64,000 nt of DNA from Streptomyces jumonjinensis. GTDB lineage: Bacteria > Actinomycetota > Actinomycetes > Streptomycetales > Streptomycetaceae. The notes under the pieces are model-generated. The model was not told the DNA's origin and made no database searches. It saw only the letters and a list, made by a program, of their open reading frames with translations. Shown here piece by piece: positions 51,963-60,820 of this stretch (the first letter of the stretch is position 1; every line of letters begins with the position of its first letter). The position numbers were made by a program, and so were the translations under genes. The stretch lies in assembly GCF_009600885.1 (NCBI RefSeq), contig NZ_VCLA01000194.1:63023-127022 (forward strand), given 5' to 3'.

Positions 51963-52745
51963 ATGACCCGTCCCGTCGGCACTCCGACCCGCGGGACGAC
52001 CAACCCCAACCGGCTGCGCCGGATGGACCGCTGGATCGCCGCCGCACACGGCCAGGCGCTGCGCCGCAGCGACCGGCCGGTCGCCGTCGACCTCGGATAC
52101 GGCGCGGCCCCCTGGACCACCCTCGAACTGATGCGGCAGCTGCGCACCGCCGCCCCCCGCTGCGAGGTGGTCGGCATCGAGATCGACCCCGGGCGGGTCG
52201 CGGCGGCGAAGCCGTACGAGTGCGAGGGGCTGAGCTTCCGCCACGGCGGCTTCGAGCTTCCGGTGGCGGGCCCGCCGACGCTGATCCGCGCGGCGAATGT
52301 GCTGCGGCAGTACGACGAGGGCGAGGTCGCCGCCGTCTGGGCGCGGCTGTGCGGACGCCTCGCGCCGGGCGGACTGCTGGTCGAGGGCACATGTGACGAA
52401 GTCGGGCGGCGGCATGTGTGGGTCGCGCTGGGGCCCGAGGGCCCGCGCACGGTGACCTTCGCGACCCGGCTCGGCTCCCTGGACCGCCCCTCCGATCTGG
52501 CGGAACGGCTTCCGAAGGCGCTGATCCACCGCAATGTCCCGGGCGAGGCGGTGCACGCGTTTCTGCGGGACTTCGACCGCGCGTGGGCGGCGGCGGCGCC
52601 GTACGCCTCGCTCGGCGCGCGGCAGCGCTGGATCAAGGCGGTACGGGAGCTGGCGGCGGACTGGCCGCTCAAGGACGACCGGCGGAGATGGCGGCAGGGA
52701 GAGGTCACGGTCGACTGGGCGGCGCTCGCCCCCCGCTCCGGGTAG
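51963..52745 (+). CDS. Class I SAM-dependent methyltransferase family protein
   Basis: The 260-residue protein has PVAVDLGYGAAPWTTLELMR (motif I, with DLGYG), CEVVGIEIDPGRVAAAKPYE (motif II) and LCGRLAPGGLLVEGTCDEVG, so the Rossmann methyltransferase core is complete. The target is unknown. It is conserved next to mshA in Streptomyces, divergently. ATG 51963 is the first codon of the frame giving this N-terminus; a GCTTACGCTCG stretch upstream serves poorly as ribosome site. Confidence 0.82.
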   Translation: MTRPVGTPTRGTTNPNRLRRMDRWIAAAHGQALRRSDRPVAVDLGYGAAPWTTLELMRQLRTAAPRCEVVGIEIDPGRVAAAKPYECEGLSFRHGGFELPVAGPPTLIRAANVLRQYDEGEVAAVWARLCGRLAPGGLLVEGTCDEVGRRHVWVALGPEGPRTVTFATRLGSLDRPSDLAERLPKALIHRNVPGEAVHAFLRDFDRAWAAAAPYASLGARQRWIKAVRELAADWPLKDDRRRWRQGEVTVDWAALAPRSG

Positions 52746-52931
52746 CGTGCCCGGTTTCCACCCGTCCGGGTGAAGAGGGCGTGCATCGGGAACGCCCGGG
52801 GCGCTCTGTTCGTAATTGCACGTGGGGAGGATCCGCCGGCGGACCCTGTCGCTTTGGAGCGTGCCGTGGCACCATCTCGTCAGCGCCCATAAGTTACTGA
52901 CGGTAAATCAGCTAACGATGGAGGGGGAGTC

Positions 52932-54071
52932 GTGAACCGACGCCGCTGTGCCACCGCCGCGATCACCCTGGTCTGCGCCCTGACCGTGCTGGCGTCCCCC
53001 GGCACCGCCTTCGCGAGCCCCCTCGCCCCCGCGGCCCCGGCCGAGGCGCCGCTGCTGCCCCGGACCCCGGCCGCGCCCGAGCCGCCGGACGGCGCCGCGG
53101 AGAAGTCGCTCGACGAGGTGCGGCTGCGGATAGAGGACCTCTACCACCAGGCCGTCTCCGCGACGGACGCGTACAACCTCGCCAAAGAGCGGGCGGAGCG
53201 GCAGTCGAGCGAGATCGTCAAGCTGGCGCAGGAGATAGCCGATGGCCAGGAGCGCATCGAAGACCTCAAGGACCTCGCCGGGGCGACGGCCCGCGCCCAG
53301 TACCAGGGCGGCGGACTGCCGCCGGGGGCCCAGCTGGCGCTCACCGACGACCCCCGGCTCTTCCTCGACGGGATCGACAGGGTCCAGCAGGGCATGAAGG
53401 CCACCAAGGATCTGCTGGACGAGCTGGAGCAGACCCAGTCCGAGCTGGAGTCCTACACCAGTGACGCGAGCGCCCAGTGGCGCAAGCTGGAGGCGAGCCG
53501 CGTCAAGCAGGCCAAGGCCAAGAAGGAGATCAAAGCCAAGATCGCAGCCGCGGAGAAGATAGAGAACCGGCTGGAGAAGGAGGAGCGGGACCGGATCCGG
53601 GAGCTGGAGCGCGAGGCGGCGGCAGAGGCGCAGGCCGAGTGGCTGAAGAGCGGCGCGCTGGGCGACACGGCCGGGAAGGCGGACGCGGAGACGGGCGCTG
53701 GGACGGGCGGAGAGGCCACCGGCCGGGGCGCGGAGGCGGTGGAGTTCGCGACGGCGCAGCTGGGCAAGCCGTATCAGTGGGGTGCCGAGGGCCCCGGCTC
53801 CTACGACTGTTCGGGACTGACCTCCCAGGCATGGGCGGCGGCCGGGCGCACCATACCGCGCACCTCGCAGGAGCAGTGGCGGCAGCTGCCCCGGGTGCCG
53901 GTGGACGACCTGCGACCCGGCGATCTGATCGTCTACCACGCGGACGCGAGCCATGTCGGGATGTACATAGGCGACGGGACGATCGTGCACGCGCCGCGGC
54001 CGGGCCGGAATGTGACCACGGCGGGCGCGGGCTCCATGAAGATCCTCGGCGTCGTCCGCCCGGGCGGCTGA
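52932..54071 (+). CDS. Secreted NlpC/P60 (C40) cell-wall endopeptidase with coiled coil
   Basis: The 379-residue protein has a signal peptide (AAITLVCALTVLASPGTAFA), a long coiled coil at about 55-230 (VRLRIEDLYHQAVSATDAYN, KKEIKAKIAAAEKIENRLEK) and a C-terminal NlpC/P60 domain with catalytic Cys in GSYDCSGLTSQAWAAAG, His in ASHVGMYIGDG and the third polar site in IVHAPRPG. The family cleaves peptidoglycan stem peptides, in the RipA/Cgl manner. GTG 52932 follows GGAGGGGGAG. Confidence 0.92.
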   Translation: MNRRRCATAAITLVCALTVLASPGTAFASPLAPAAPAEAPLLPRTPAAPEPPDGAAEKSLDEVRLRIEDLYHQAVSATDAYNLAKERAERQSSEIVKLAQEIADGQERIEDLKDLAGATARAQYQGGGLPPGAQLALTDDPRLFLDGIDRVQQGMKATKDLLDELEQTQSELESYTSDASAQWRKLEASRVKQAKAKKEIKAKIAAAEKIENRLEKEERDRIRELEREAAAEAQAEWLKSGALGDTAGKADAETGAGTGGEATGRGAEAVEFATAQLGKPYQWGAEGPGSYDCSGLTSQAWAAAGRTIPRTSQEQWRQLPRVPVDDLRPGDLIVYHADASHVGMYIGDGTIVHAPRPGRNVTTAGAGSMKILGVVRPGG

Positions 54072-54291
54072 CCGGTCGCCTGCTGTAGCCGCATGGCGAC
54101 CCGGGGTCGCCGGAGGCGTGATGTTCGTCATGAGTCGAGCGCCAAGTGCCCCCCGATGCCCGTCATATGGGCTCTTCACCCTCCCCCGCTCATTCCACCG
54201 GGGCGGAGGCTGCCGCTAGGGTCCCCGACTGGCGGGGGTGTAGACCGTCGTCCCCGCCGCATACCCGGGGGGAGGGAAGGAACCCGGACCC

Positions 54292-55530
54292 ATGCCCGTA
54301 CCCGCACCCGTACCGCGACAGCGCAGCGCGCCGGTCGCGGAGAGCGCCACACGAAGCGCCGCCGGCGGTGACCTCACCCTGCTGGTGATCGAGGACGACC
54401 CCACAGGCGCCTTCTCCCTCCCCGAGCTGCCCGGCGGCACGGGCGGCTCCCGGGTCCGCATCCGCAGCGCGCGCAATCTCACCGAGGCCGAGCGGCTGCT
54501 CACCGACGACGTCCACTGCGTTCTGGTCGATCTCGCGCTCCCCGGCGGCGCGGACGGCGACGAGCTGGCCCCGCTGAGACAGGTGCTGCGGCTCGCGCCC
54601 CGGCACGCGGTACTGGCGCTGACCTCCTCGGGCGACGCGGAGCGCGCGGCCGACGCGGTGCGGATGGGCGCGCAGGACCATCTCTTCCGCGATGAACTGG
54701 ACGAGCGGCTGCTGAGCCGCACCGTCCGGTACGCGGTGGAGCGCAAGCGCGCCGACACCGCCCAGCGGAAGCTGGCCGAGTCCCGGCTGCGCGCCCAGGA
54801 GAACGCCCGGCTGGAGCGCGGGCTGCTGCCCACCCCCCTGCTCCAGGGCTCGGATCTGCGATTCGCCGCGCACTACCGGCCCGGCCGCTCCCGCGCGCTG
54901 CTCGGCGGCGACTTCTATGACACGGTCCGCACCCCGGACGGCACGGTCCACGCCATGATCGGCGATGTCTGCGGCCATGGCCCGGACGAGGCCGCGCTCG
55001 GCGTCGAGCTGCGGATAGCGTGGCGGGCGCTGACCCTCGCGGGGCTGAGCGGGGACGAGCTGCTCTCGACGCTTCAGCAGGTGCTGGAGCATGAGCGGGA
55101 GAGCGAGGAGATCTTCGCGACGCTGTGCGCGGTCGACATCGCGCCGGACGGTCTGCGGGCGGGGCTGTCGCTGGCGGGCCATCCGGCCCCGCTGCTCACC
55201 AGCGGCCCGGGGAGCGCGCGGCTGCTTCCCTACGAGGGCGGAGGGCCGGCCCTGGGGCTGCTGCCGCGGGCCCGCTGGCCGCGACGGCAGGTGGAGCTGG
55301 GCCCGGCCTGGAGTCTGATGCTCTACACGGACGGGCTGATCGAGGGGCGCTCGGGCCCGGATGCGCGGGAGCGTCTGGGCGACGGCGGAATGCTGGACGT
55401 GGTCAATGAACAGCTGACGGCGGGCCTGGCGGGGGAGGCGCTGCTGGAGTCGGCGGTGACCCGGGTGCGCGAGCTCAACGGCGGGGAGCTGACCGACGAT
55501 GTGGCGGTGCTCCTGCTGAGCAGGGGCTGA
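54292..55530 (+). CDS. PP2C-type SpoIIE phosphatase with receiver-like N-terminal domain
   Basis: The 412-residue protein has a receiver-like domain (TLLVIEDDPTGAF, DVHCVLVDLALPGGADGDEL with the candidate phospho-Asp, AVLALTSSGDAERAADAVRM) and a short coiled linker. A SpoIIE/RsbU phosphatase domain follows with metal ligands in GGDFYDTV, MIGDVCGHGPDEAAL and ELTDDVAVLLLS. It likely dephosphorylates an anti-anti-sigma factor, linking a signal to sigma-factor release. ATG 54292 is preceded by GGAGGGAAGG. Confidence 0.9.
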   Translation: MPVPAPVPRQRSAPVAESATRSAAGGDLTLLVIEDDPTGAFSLPELPGGTGGSRVRIRSARNLTEAERLLTDDVHCVLVDLALPGGADGDELAPLRQVLRLAPRHAVLALTSSGDAERAADAVRMGAQDHLFRDELDERLLSRTVRYAVERKRADTAQRKLAESRLRAQENARLERGLLPTPLLQGSDLRFAAHYRPGRSRALLGGDFYDTVRTPDGTVHAMIGDVCGHGPDEAALGVELRIAWRALTLAGLSGDELLSTLQQVLEHERESEEIFATLCAVDIAPDGLRAGLSLAGHPAPLLTSGPGSARLLPYEGGGPALGLLPRARWPRRQVELGPAWSLMLYTDGLIEGRSGPDARERLGDGGMLDVVNEQLTAGLAGEALLESAVTRVRELNGGELTDDVAVLLLSRG

Positions 55531-55542
55531 CGGCGTCGGCGG

Positions 55543-55893
55543 TTACCGGCCGCCGTTGTACGGGCCGTAGGGGCCGTCGCTGCTGGATCCGCCGCGCCGG
55601 CCACGGCCGCCGCCGGACACCTGCGCCAGCGCGGGCCGTACATCGACGAAGAAGACGATGGTGGCGATCAGTCCGGCGATGGACAGGAAGAGCATGGAGA
55701 CGAACAGGTTCACCGCGACCGTGACACCGAGGATGACCAGCCAGAAAGCCTTCGTCTGCTTGTCGGCGGCGCGGTAGGCGTCCTCCCGCGCGAACGCGGC
55801 CATGATCAGCGCGGTCACCGAAGAGACCAGGAAGAACAGGTTCAGTACGAGCCAGAGGGTGAATTCGAAATTCGCGCGCAACATCGTGAGCAC
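55543..55893 (-). CDS. DUF2516-family small membrane protein
   Basis: The 116-residue protein has membrane helices at about 8-32 (FTLWLVLNLFFLVSSVTALI), 46-68 (AFWLVILGVTVAVNLFVSML) and 70-86 (LSIAGLIATIVFFVDVRP), and a Gly/Arg-rich tail. This is the actinobacterial DUF2516 pattern; function unknown. GTG 55893 or ATG 55884 may start it. Confidence 0.85.
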   Translation of the reverse strand: MLTMLRANFEFTLWLVLNLFFLVSSVTALIMAAFAREDAYRAADKQTKAFWLVILGVTVAVNLFVSMLFLSIAGLIATIVFFVDVRPALAQVSGGGRGRRGGSSSDGPYGPYNGGR

Positions 55894-55994
55894 CGCCTAC
55901 GCCTAGTGGGTGATGGGAGCACCTCGCCGCCACGGTACCCGGAGAATGGACCGGGCACGCTGGAAGCTGCCCGGTCCATTGTCGCTCCGCGCCC

Positions 55995-56654
55995 TCACTC
56001 GACGGGCGGGGTGTCCTTCTTCGCGGCCGGCTTGCGGGCGGTGGTCTTGCGCGCGACGGGCTTGCGGGCGGCGGGCTTCTCGCCGGTTCCGGTGGACGCG
56101 GGCTCCGCCTCGCTCCTCGGCTCGGCGATCCGGGCCTGCCGGGTCCGCGCGGCGGGCTCCGACCTCACCGTCGTGGGCCTGGCCTGCTCCGCCTTCTTCG
56201 GCTCGGGCTCGACGGCGACGGCGATCTCGGTGATCTCCTCGGCCGCCTCGCCGCGCCAGGAACGCACGGTCTGCTCACCGTGCTCGGCGACCTTGTCGTA
56301 GGTCTCCCGGGCCTTGACGGCGTACTCGGCGGCGACGCCCACCCCGCGCAGGGCCAGGTCCTGAGCGGTCTCGCCGATCTTCTTGAAGTCGGCGTCGAAC
56401 CCGCCGAGCACCTCGGTGACCTTGGCCTGCACGGTGGCCTGGGCCTCCTTGGCCTGGCTGGTCACCTTGGACTGCACGGCCTTGGGGTCGGCGTTGCGCA
56501 CGGCCTCGATCCGTCCGGGCGCTTCCGCGGCGAGCTGTTCGAGCAGCGCGGGCACCTTCAGGGCCTGCTGGACGGCGAGGTCCGCCGTGCCGGCGGCGAA
56601 GTAGAGGGGGGTCGGGTCGGTGAACGTCTTACGGAGGTCATCGGTGATGGCCAT
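55995..56654 (-). CDS. HbhA-like heparin-binding hemagglutinin homologue
   Basis: The 219-residue protein has an N-terminal helical region (DDLRKTFTDPTPLYFAAGTA, LAVQQALKVPALLEQLAAEA) and a long coiled coil (KVTSQAKEAQATVQAKVTEV). It ends in a Lys/Ala/Pro-rich stretch (ARKPVARKTTARKPAAKKDT), the architecture of mycobacterial HbhA. In Streptomyces it is more likely a cytoplasmic or membrane-associated structural protein. ATG 56654 follows GGAGGACGACAGTC. Confidence 0.8.
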   Translation of the reverse strand: MAITDDLRKTFTDPTPLYFAAGTADLAVQQALKVPALLEQLAAEAPGRIEAVRNADPKAVQSKVTSQAKEAQATVQAKVTEVLGGFDADFKKIGETAQDLALRGVGVAAEYAVKARETYDKVAEHGEQTVRSWRGEAAEEITEIAVAVEPEPKKAEQARPTTVRSEPAARTRQARIAEPRSEAEPASTGTGEKPAARKPVARKTTARKPAAKKDTPPVE

Positions 56655-56679
56655 GACTGTCGTCCTCCTGGAACGCATC

Positions 56680-57174
56680 TCAGGGTGAGGGTTGGCCGGC
56701 ATCACTGCCGCCGGCCGTGCGGGGGCCGTCAACAGCGGTGTCCGATTCCGGCTCCGGGCCGGAGTCCGCGTCCGGCTCCTGGTCCGGTCGCTGGGGCGCG
56801 CTCGGGTCGTCCGTCCCCGGTGCGCTCTCGAATCCGTTCTCCTTGCGGAAGGACTCGTAGATCTGGAGCAGCACGGCCTTCTGCCGCTCGTTTATGGAGG
56901 GGTCGGCGATGATGACCGCCCGCGTCTCCAGTTCGTCCCGGTCCCGCTCGTCGAGGATCCCGGCCCGCACGTACAGCGTCTCGGCGGAGATCCGCAGCGC
57001 CTTGGCGACCTGCTGAAGGACCTCCGCGCTCGGCTTGCGCAGCCCGCGCTCGATCTGGCTCAGATACGGATTGGACACCCCGGCGGCGTCGGCGAGCTGC
57101 CGAAGCGAGAGCTGGGCGTTGCGCCGCTGCTCGCGGAGGTACTCACCGAGATTGCCGACGTTGAGTGATGCCAT
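56680..57174 (-). CDS. XRE-family regulator upstream of the HbhA-like gene
   Basis: The 164-residue protein has a clear N-terminal helix-turn-helix at about residues 9-65 (LREQRRNAQLSLRQLADAAG, VSNPYLSQIERGLRKPSAEV), a dimerising helical part and an acidic Pro-rich tail. It precedes the HbhA-like gene by 25 nt on the same strand, an order conserved in actinobacteria, and probably controls this unit. ATG 57174 fits homologues. Confidence 0.88.
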   Translation of the reverse strand: MASLNVGNLGEYLREQRRNAQLSLRQLADAAGVSNPYLSQIERGLRKPSAEVLQQVAKALRISAETLYVRAGILDERDRDELETRAVIIADPSINERQKAVLLQIYESFRKENGFESAPGTDDPSAPQRPDQEPDADSGPEPESDTAVDGPRTAGGSDAGQPSP

Positions 57175-57389
57175 GCCCCGATGGTGCCCCGCCCCGCTAA
57201 CTATTGCAAGCAAGTGCTTGCAACAGTGTCACACGCCACGCTGAGCCGTGACGCGTCAGTCGGACCCTGGTCACGCATGCCGGAACCGGGCGATGTCCGC
57301 GCCCGTGCCGACACGGTTCCGGCGGACCTGCACACCTCTGGGAACCGGGCTGATGCACCCCGCCCGCACCCCTGCGTACCCTCTTCCCC

Positions 57390-58346
57390 GTGCCAGCCTC
57401 ACCCCTGCATCACGTCGCCGTCCTCGTGCTCGAAGGTGCGAAGCCTCTCGATGTCGGTATTCCCGCGCAGGTGTTCACGACCCGCGCGAGCATGCCGTAC
57501 GAGGTGCGGGTGTGCGGCGCGGCGACCGGTCCCGTGACCGGCGGCGACGGCCTGTCGTACCACGTCGCCCACGACCTCGACGCACTTGCGTGGGCCGACA
57601 TCGTCTTCGTCCCCGGCTACCGGTTCCCGGACCGCGACGACCCGCCGCAGGCCGTCGTCGACGCGCTGATCGCCGCCCATGACCGGGGCGCGCGGCTCGC
57701 CGCCATCTCGACGGGCGCCTTCGCGCTCGCCGCCACGGGCCTGCTCGACGGCAAGCGCGCCACGACGCACTGGCACTACACGCGAGCACTCGCGGCGAAG
57801 CGTCCGCTCGTCCAGGTCGACAAGAACGTTCTGTTCGTCGACGAGGGCAGCGTGCTGACGTCGGCCGGCGCCGCCTCGGGCATCGACCTGTGCCTGCACA
57901 TTCTGCGCGGCGATCTCGGGGTGGCCGCGTCGAACCACGCGGCCCGGCGCCTGGTCGCGGCCCCCTACCGCAGCGGCGGTCAGGCGCAGTATGTGCCGTA
58001 CAGCGTGCCCGAGCCGCTCGGCGAGCGGTTCGCCGCCACCCGCGAGTGGGCGCTGCACCGGCTCGGCGAGCCCCTCACCCTTGACGTGCTCGCCCGGCAT
58101 GCGGCGGTGTCGCCGCGTACGTTCTCGCGGCGCTTCGTCGAGGACACCGGGTACACGCCGATGCAGTGGGTCATGCGCGCTCGCATCGACGTGGCCCGTG
58201 AGCTGCTGGAGCGTTCGCAGCGGGGCATCGAGCAGATCGCCGCCGACGCCGGTCTCGGCACCGGCGCGAATCTGCGGCTGCACTTCCAGCGCATCCTCGG
58301 CACCACACCGAGCGAGTACCGGCGCACCTTCACCCAGGGCGAGTAG
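57390..58346 (+). CDS. GlxA-family AraC-type regulator with DJ-1/PfpI domain
   Basis: The 318-residue protein has a class I glutamine-amidotransferase-like/DJ-1 domain (HHVAVLVLEGAKPLDVGIPA, ADIVFVPGYRFPD, ARLAAISTGAFALAATGLLD), where the usual nucleophile Cys is replaced by Thr, so it is a sensory rather than catalytic domain. Two AraC helix-turn-helix units follow (TLDVLARHAAVSPRTFSRRF, IEQIAADAGLGTGANLRLHF). GTG 57390 starts the frame. It lies 106 bp before gap on the same strand and probably regulates it. Confidence 0.9.
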   Translation: MPASPLHHVAVLVLEGAKPLDVGIPAQVFTTRASMPYEVRVCGAATGPVTGGDGLSYHVAHDLDALAWADIVFVPGYRFPDRDDPPQAVVDALIAAHDRGARLAAISTGAFALAATGLLDGKRATTHWHYTRALAAKRPLVQVDKNVLFVDEGSVLTSAGAASGIDLCLHILRGDLGVAASNHAARRLVAAPYRSGGQAQYVPYSVPEPLGERFAATREWALHRLGEPLTLDVLARHAAVSPRTFSRRFVEDTGYTPMQWVMRARIDVARELLERSQRGIEQIAADAGLGTGANLRLHFQRILGTTPSEYRRTFTQGE

Positions 58347-58452
58347 CCCACTGCCACGTGGCGTGATCCTTTCGGACCGTGGCGATCACGCCGCTGTCAC
58401 CGGCGGATGCCGCACGAGAGCCTGATGGCGAACCGAACAAGGGACACCACTC

Positions 58453-59451
58453 ATGACTCGCATCGCCATCAACGGATTCGGCCGCATCGGACGCAATGTG
58501 CTGCGCGCACTGCTCGAACGCGACAGCAGCCTGGAGGTCGTCGCCGTCAACGACCTCACGGAGCCCGCCACCCTCGCGCGGCTGCTCGCCTACGACACGA
58601 CGGCGGGCCGGCTCGGCCGCCCGGTGACTGTCGACGGGGACGCCCTCGTGGTGGACGGCCGTCGCATCACCGTGCTCGCCGAGCGCGAACCGGTGCGGCT
58701 GCCGTGGGCCGAGCTCGGCGTCGACATCGTGCTTGAGGCGACCGGCCGCTTCACATCGGCCACGGCCGCCCGCGCCCACATCGACGCGGGCGCGAAAAGG
58801 GTACTCGTCAGCGCGCCGGCGGACGGCGCCGATGTCACACTCGCGTTCGGGGTCAACACCGACGCGTACGACCCCGCCGTGCACACGATCGTCTCGAACG
58901 CCTCGTGCACGACCAACGCGCTTGCCCCGCTGGCCAAGGTGCTCGACGATCTCGCCGGCATCGAGCACGGCTTCATGACGACGGTGCACGCCTACACGCA
59001 GGAGCAGAACCTCCAGGACGGTCCGCACCGCGACGCCCGCCGCGCCCGCGCCGCCGCCGTCAACATCGTGCCGACCACGACAGGCGCCGCCAAGGCGATC
59101 GGCCTCGTGCTGCCGAACCTCGACGGCAAGCTGTCGGGCGACTCGATCCGCGTGCCGGTTCCGGTGGGATCGATCGTCGAACTCAACACGACCGTCGCCC
59201 GCGACGTGACGCGCGAGGACGTGCTGGCGGCATACCGCGCCGCGGCGCAGGGGCCGCTCGCCGGCGTACTCGAGTACTCGGATGACCCGCTCGTGTCGTC
59301 CGACATCACGGGCAATCCCGCCTCGGCGGTCTTCGACTCGGCTCTCACCCGCGTCGACGGCCGCCACGTCAAGGTGGTCGCCTGGTACGACAACGAGTGG
59401 GGCTTCTCGAACCGCGTGATCGATACGCTCGAACTCCTCGCCGCCAGCTGA
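58453..59451 (+). CDS. gap: Type I glyceraldehyde-3-phosphate dehydrogenase
   Basis: The 332-residue enzyme has the NAD site INGFGRIGRNVLRALLERDS, catalytic Cys in VSNASCTTNALAPLAKVLDD, His in MTTVHAYTQEQ, and TGAAKAIGLVLPNLDGKLSG. It oxidises glyceraldehyde 3-phosphate with NAD and phosphate. The gene is paired with a GlxA-type regulator, unlike the housekeeping glycolytic operon copy, so it may be an inducible isozyme. AAGGGA precedes ATG 58453. Confidence 0.93.
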   Translation: MTRIAINGFGRIGRNVLRALLERDSSLEVVAVNDLTEPATLARLLAYDTTAGRLGRPVTVDGDALVVDGRRITVLAEREPVRLPWAELGVDIVLEATGRFTSATAARAHIDAGAKRVLVSAPADGADVTLAFGVNTDAYDPAVHTIVSNASCTTNALAPLAKVLDDLAGIEHGFMTTVHAYTQEQNLQDGPHRDARRARAAAVNIVPTTTGAAKAIGLVLPNLDGKLSGDSIRVPVPVGSIVELNTTVARDVTREDVLAAYRAAAQGPLAGVLEYSDDPLVSSDITGNPASAVFDSALTRVDGRHVKVVAWYDNEWGFSNRVIDTLELLAAS

Positions 59452-59542
59452 CCGGAGACCGGGGCGGCCCTCCTGCCGCCCCCAGTCAGCTTCGGCGGAT
59501 GCAGAAGGGATGACCAGCCGGATCAGGTCTCGGCGGGCGCGG

Positions 59543-60460
59543 TCACCCGATGACGCGGTCAGCCTGCCTGTCGCCTTCCTGGCCGACTTCCGGTTCGGCA
59601 CACGCGAATTCATACGTGCCCCAGTCTGCGAGCGTGCGATATCCGAGGCGCTGGTAGAGGGCGTTGCTGGTGGGGTTGGCCGCGTCCGCGAACAGCACGA
59701 CATCCCTCGCGCCCGCGGCCAGCGCGGCCCGGCTCACCTCCACCGTCGCGGCGGCCGCGTAGCCGCGACCGCGCAGGTCGGCCGGGGTGTAGACGACATC
59801 CACCTGGATCTGGCCGCCGATCAACGGGTTCATGCCCGCGATGGAGACGGGAGCGCCGTCCGGGGTCTCCCAGAGCGTGTAGCGCTTGTCGGCGTAGCGC
59901 GTGCTCGCCCAGGAGTCGGCGTCGATGGAGACGACTTCCCCGACGGCCTTGGCGAACTCTCCGCACCAGAACATGACTTGCTCAAGATCCTGCTCGCCCA
60001 GGACGCGGCCCCGGCCCGCCGGCATCGGCTCCGGTGGGGTGAGTGTGCCGAGGCGGTACAGACGGAGCCTTGTGTCGCGGATTTTCGGCGTCGCCCCGGT
60101 GTGCCGCTGCCAGGCCCCGGCGAAAGCGGTGGCGGTGCTGTGGTCCGCGCTGACGGAGCCAAGGGAGTGCCCGAGGGCGGCCAGGCGGGCGGCGAGGGAG
60201 TCGGCCTGCTCGGGCGAGAGCGGGGAAAGGCCCAGAACACGGGGCGGGAGGCGGTAGAAGGTGGCGCGGACCTCGCCCGCTCGCTCCAGCACGCCGAAGA
60301 CGGGGGCTTCGGCGCCGAACGCGTCCGCCCCACGCTTTCGCACTCTCTCGGCCCACGTCAGCTGCATGACGTGCGGGCCGGGCCGCGAGCGCAGGAACTC
60401 CCCGGCTCGGGCGAGAAAGTCGTCGACGTCTTCGGTGAGGTACCAGTCGTCAGGGTGCAT
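59543..60460 (-). CDS. GNAT-family N-acetyltransferase
   Basis: The 305-residue protein has the GNAT acetyl-CoA signature in its C-terminal half: QVDVVYTPADLRGRGYAAAA, TVEVSRAALAAGARDVVLFA and ANPTSNALYQRLGYRTLAD. The N-terminal 140 residues form a second, degenerate GNAT-like unit. The substrate is unknown. ATG 60460 lacks a strong ribosome site. It is convergent with gap. Confidence 0.85.
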   Translation of the reverse strand: MHPDDWYLTEDVDDFLARAGEFLRSRPGPHVMQLTWAERVRKRGADAFGAEAPVFGVLERAGEVRATFYRLPPRVLGLSPLSPEQADSLAARLAALGHSLGSVSADHSTATAFAGAWQRHTGATPKIRDTRLRLYRLGTLTPPEPMPAGRGRVLGEQDLEQVMFWCGEFAKAVGEVVSIDADSWASTRYADKRYTLWETPDGAPVSIAGMNPLIGGQIQVDVVYTPADLRGRGYAAAATVEVSRAALAAGARDVVLFADAANPTSNALYQRLGYRTLADWGTYEFACAEPEVGQEGDRQADRVIG

Positions 60461-60820
60461 GCTTCATGATCACCGATGTGCTCGCCACGGGGAATACGGG
60501 AGACTCCTCCGCGACGAGCTGAACGCCGAACCGCTGGACCGCCGAACCGCTGGATCGCTGGACCGCCGAACCGCTGGATCGCTGGACCGCCGAACCGCTG
60601 CACCGCGCCGTGCTCGCCGCGCTCTCCGGACTCGTGCAGGCACCAGGCACCAGGCACCGGCCCGGCCGTCGACCACGGCCCGGCCTCGGCCCCGGCCCCG
60701 GCCACCGCAGGCGTGTACGGCTCCGTCCCGGCCATGCGCGAGCGACCACGGCCGGAGACGCCGAAGCCCTCTTGAACCGCTTGATCTTGCTCCGAAGATC
60801 GTCCTGTTGGAGGCTGAGAC
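60461..60820. other. Divergent intergenic region with 24-bp tandem repeats
   Basis: 360 bp between the GNAT and hydrolase genes. Imperfect tandem copies of the 24-bp unit beginning CGCCGAACCGCTGGAT fill 60524-60604 (two complete copies at 60540-60563 and 60564-60587, partial copies on both sides), followed by a GGCACCAGGCACCGG stretch. No gene is seen. Confidence 0.6.
60524..60604. repeat. 24-bp tandem repeat array
   Basis: Two exact 24-bp copies flanked by partial copies; it lies between divergent genes and might be variable in copy number. Confidence 0.8.

Noticed and set aside
60524..60604. CRISPR array
   Set aside because: Repeats are contiguous without unique spacers and no cas gene is present.
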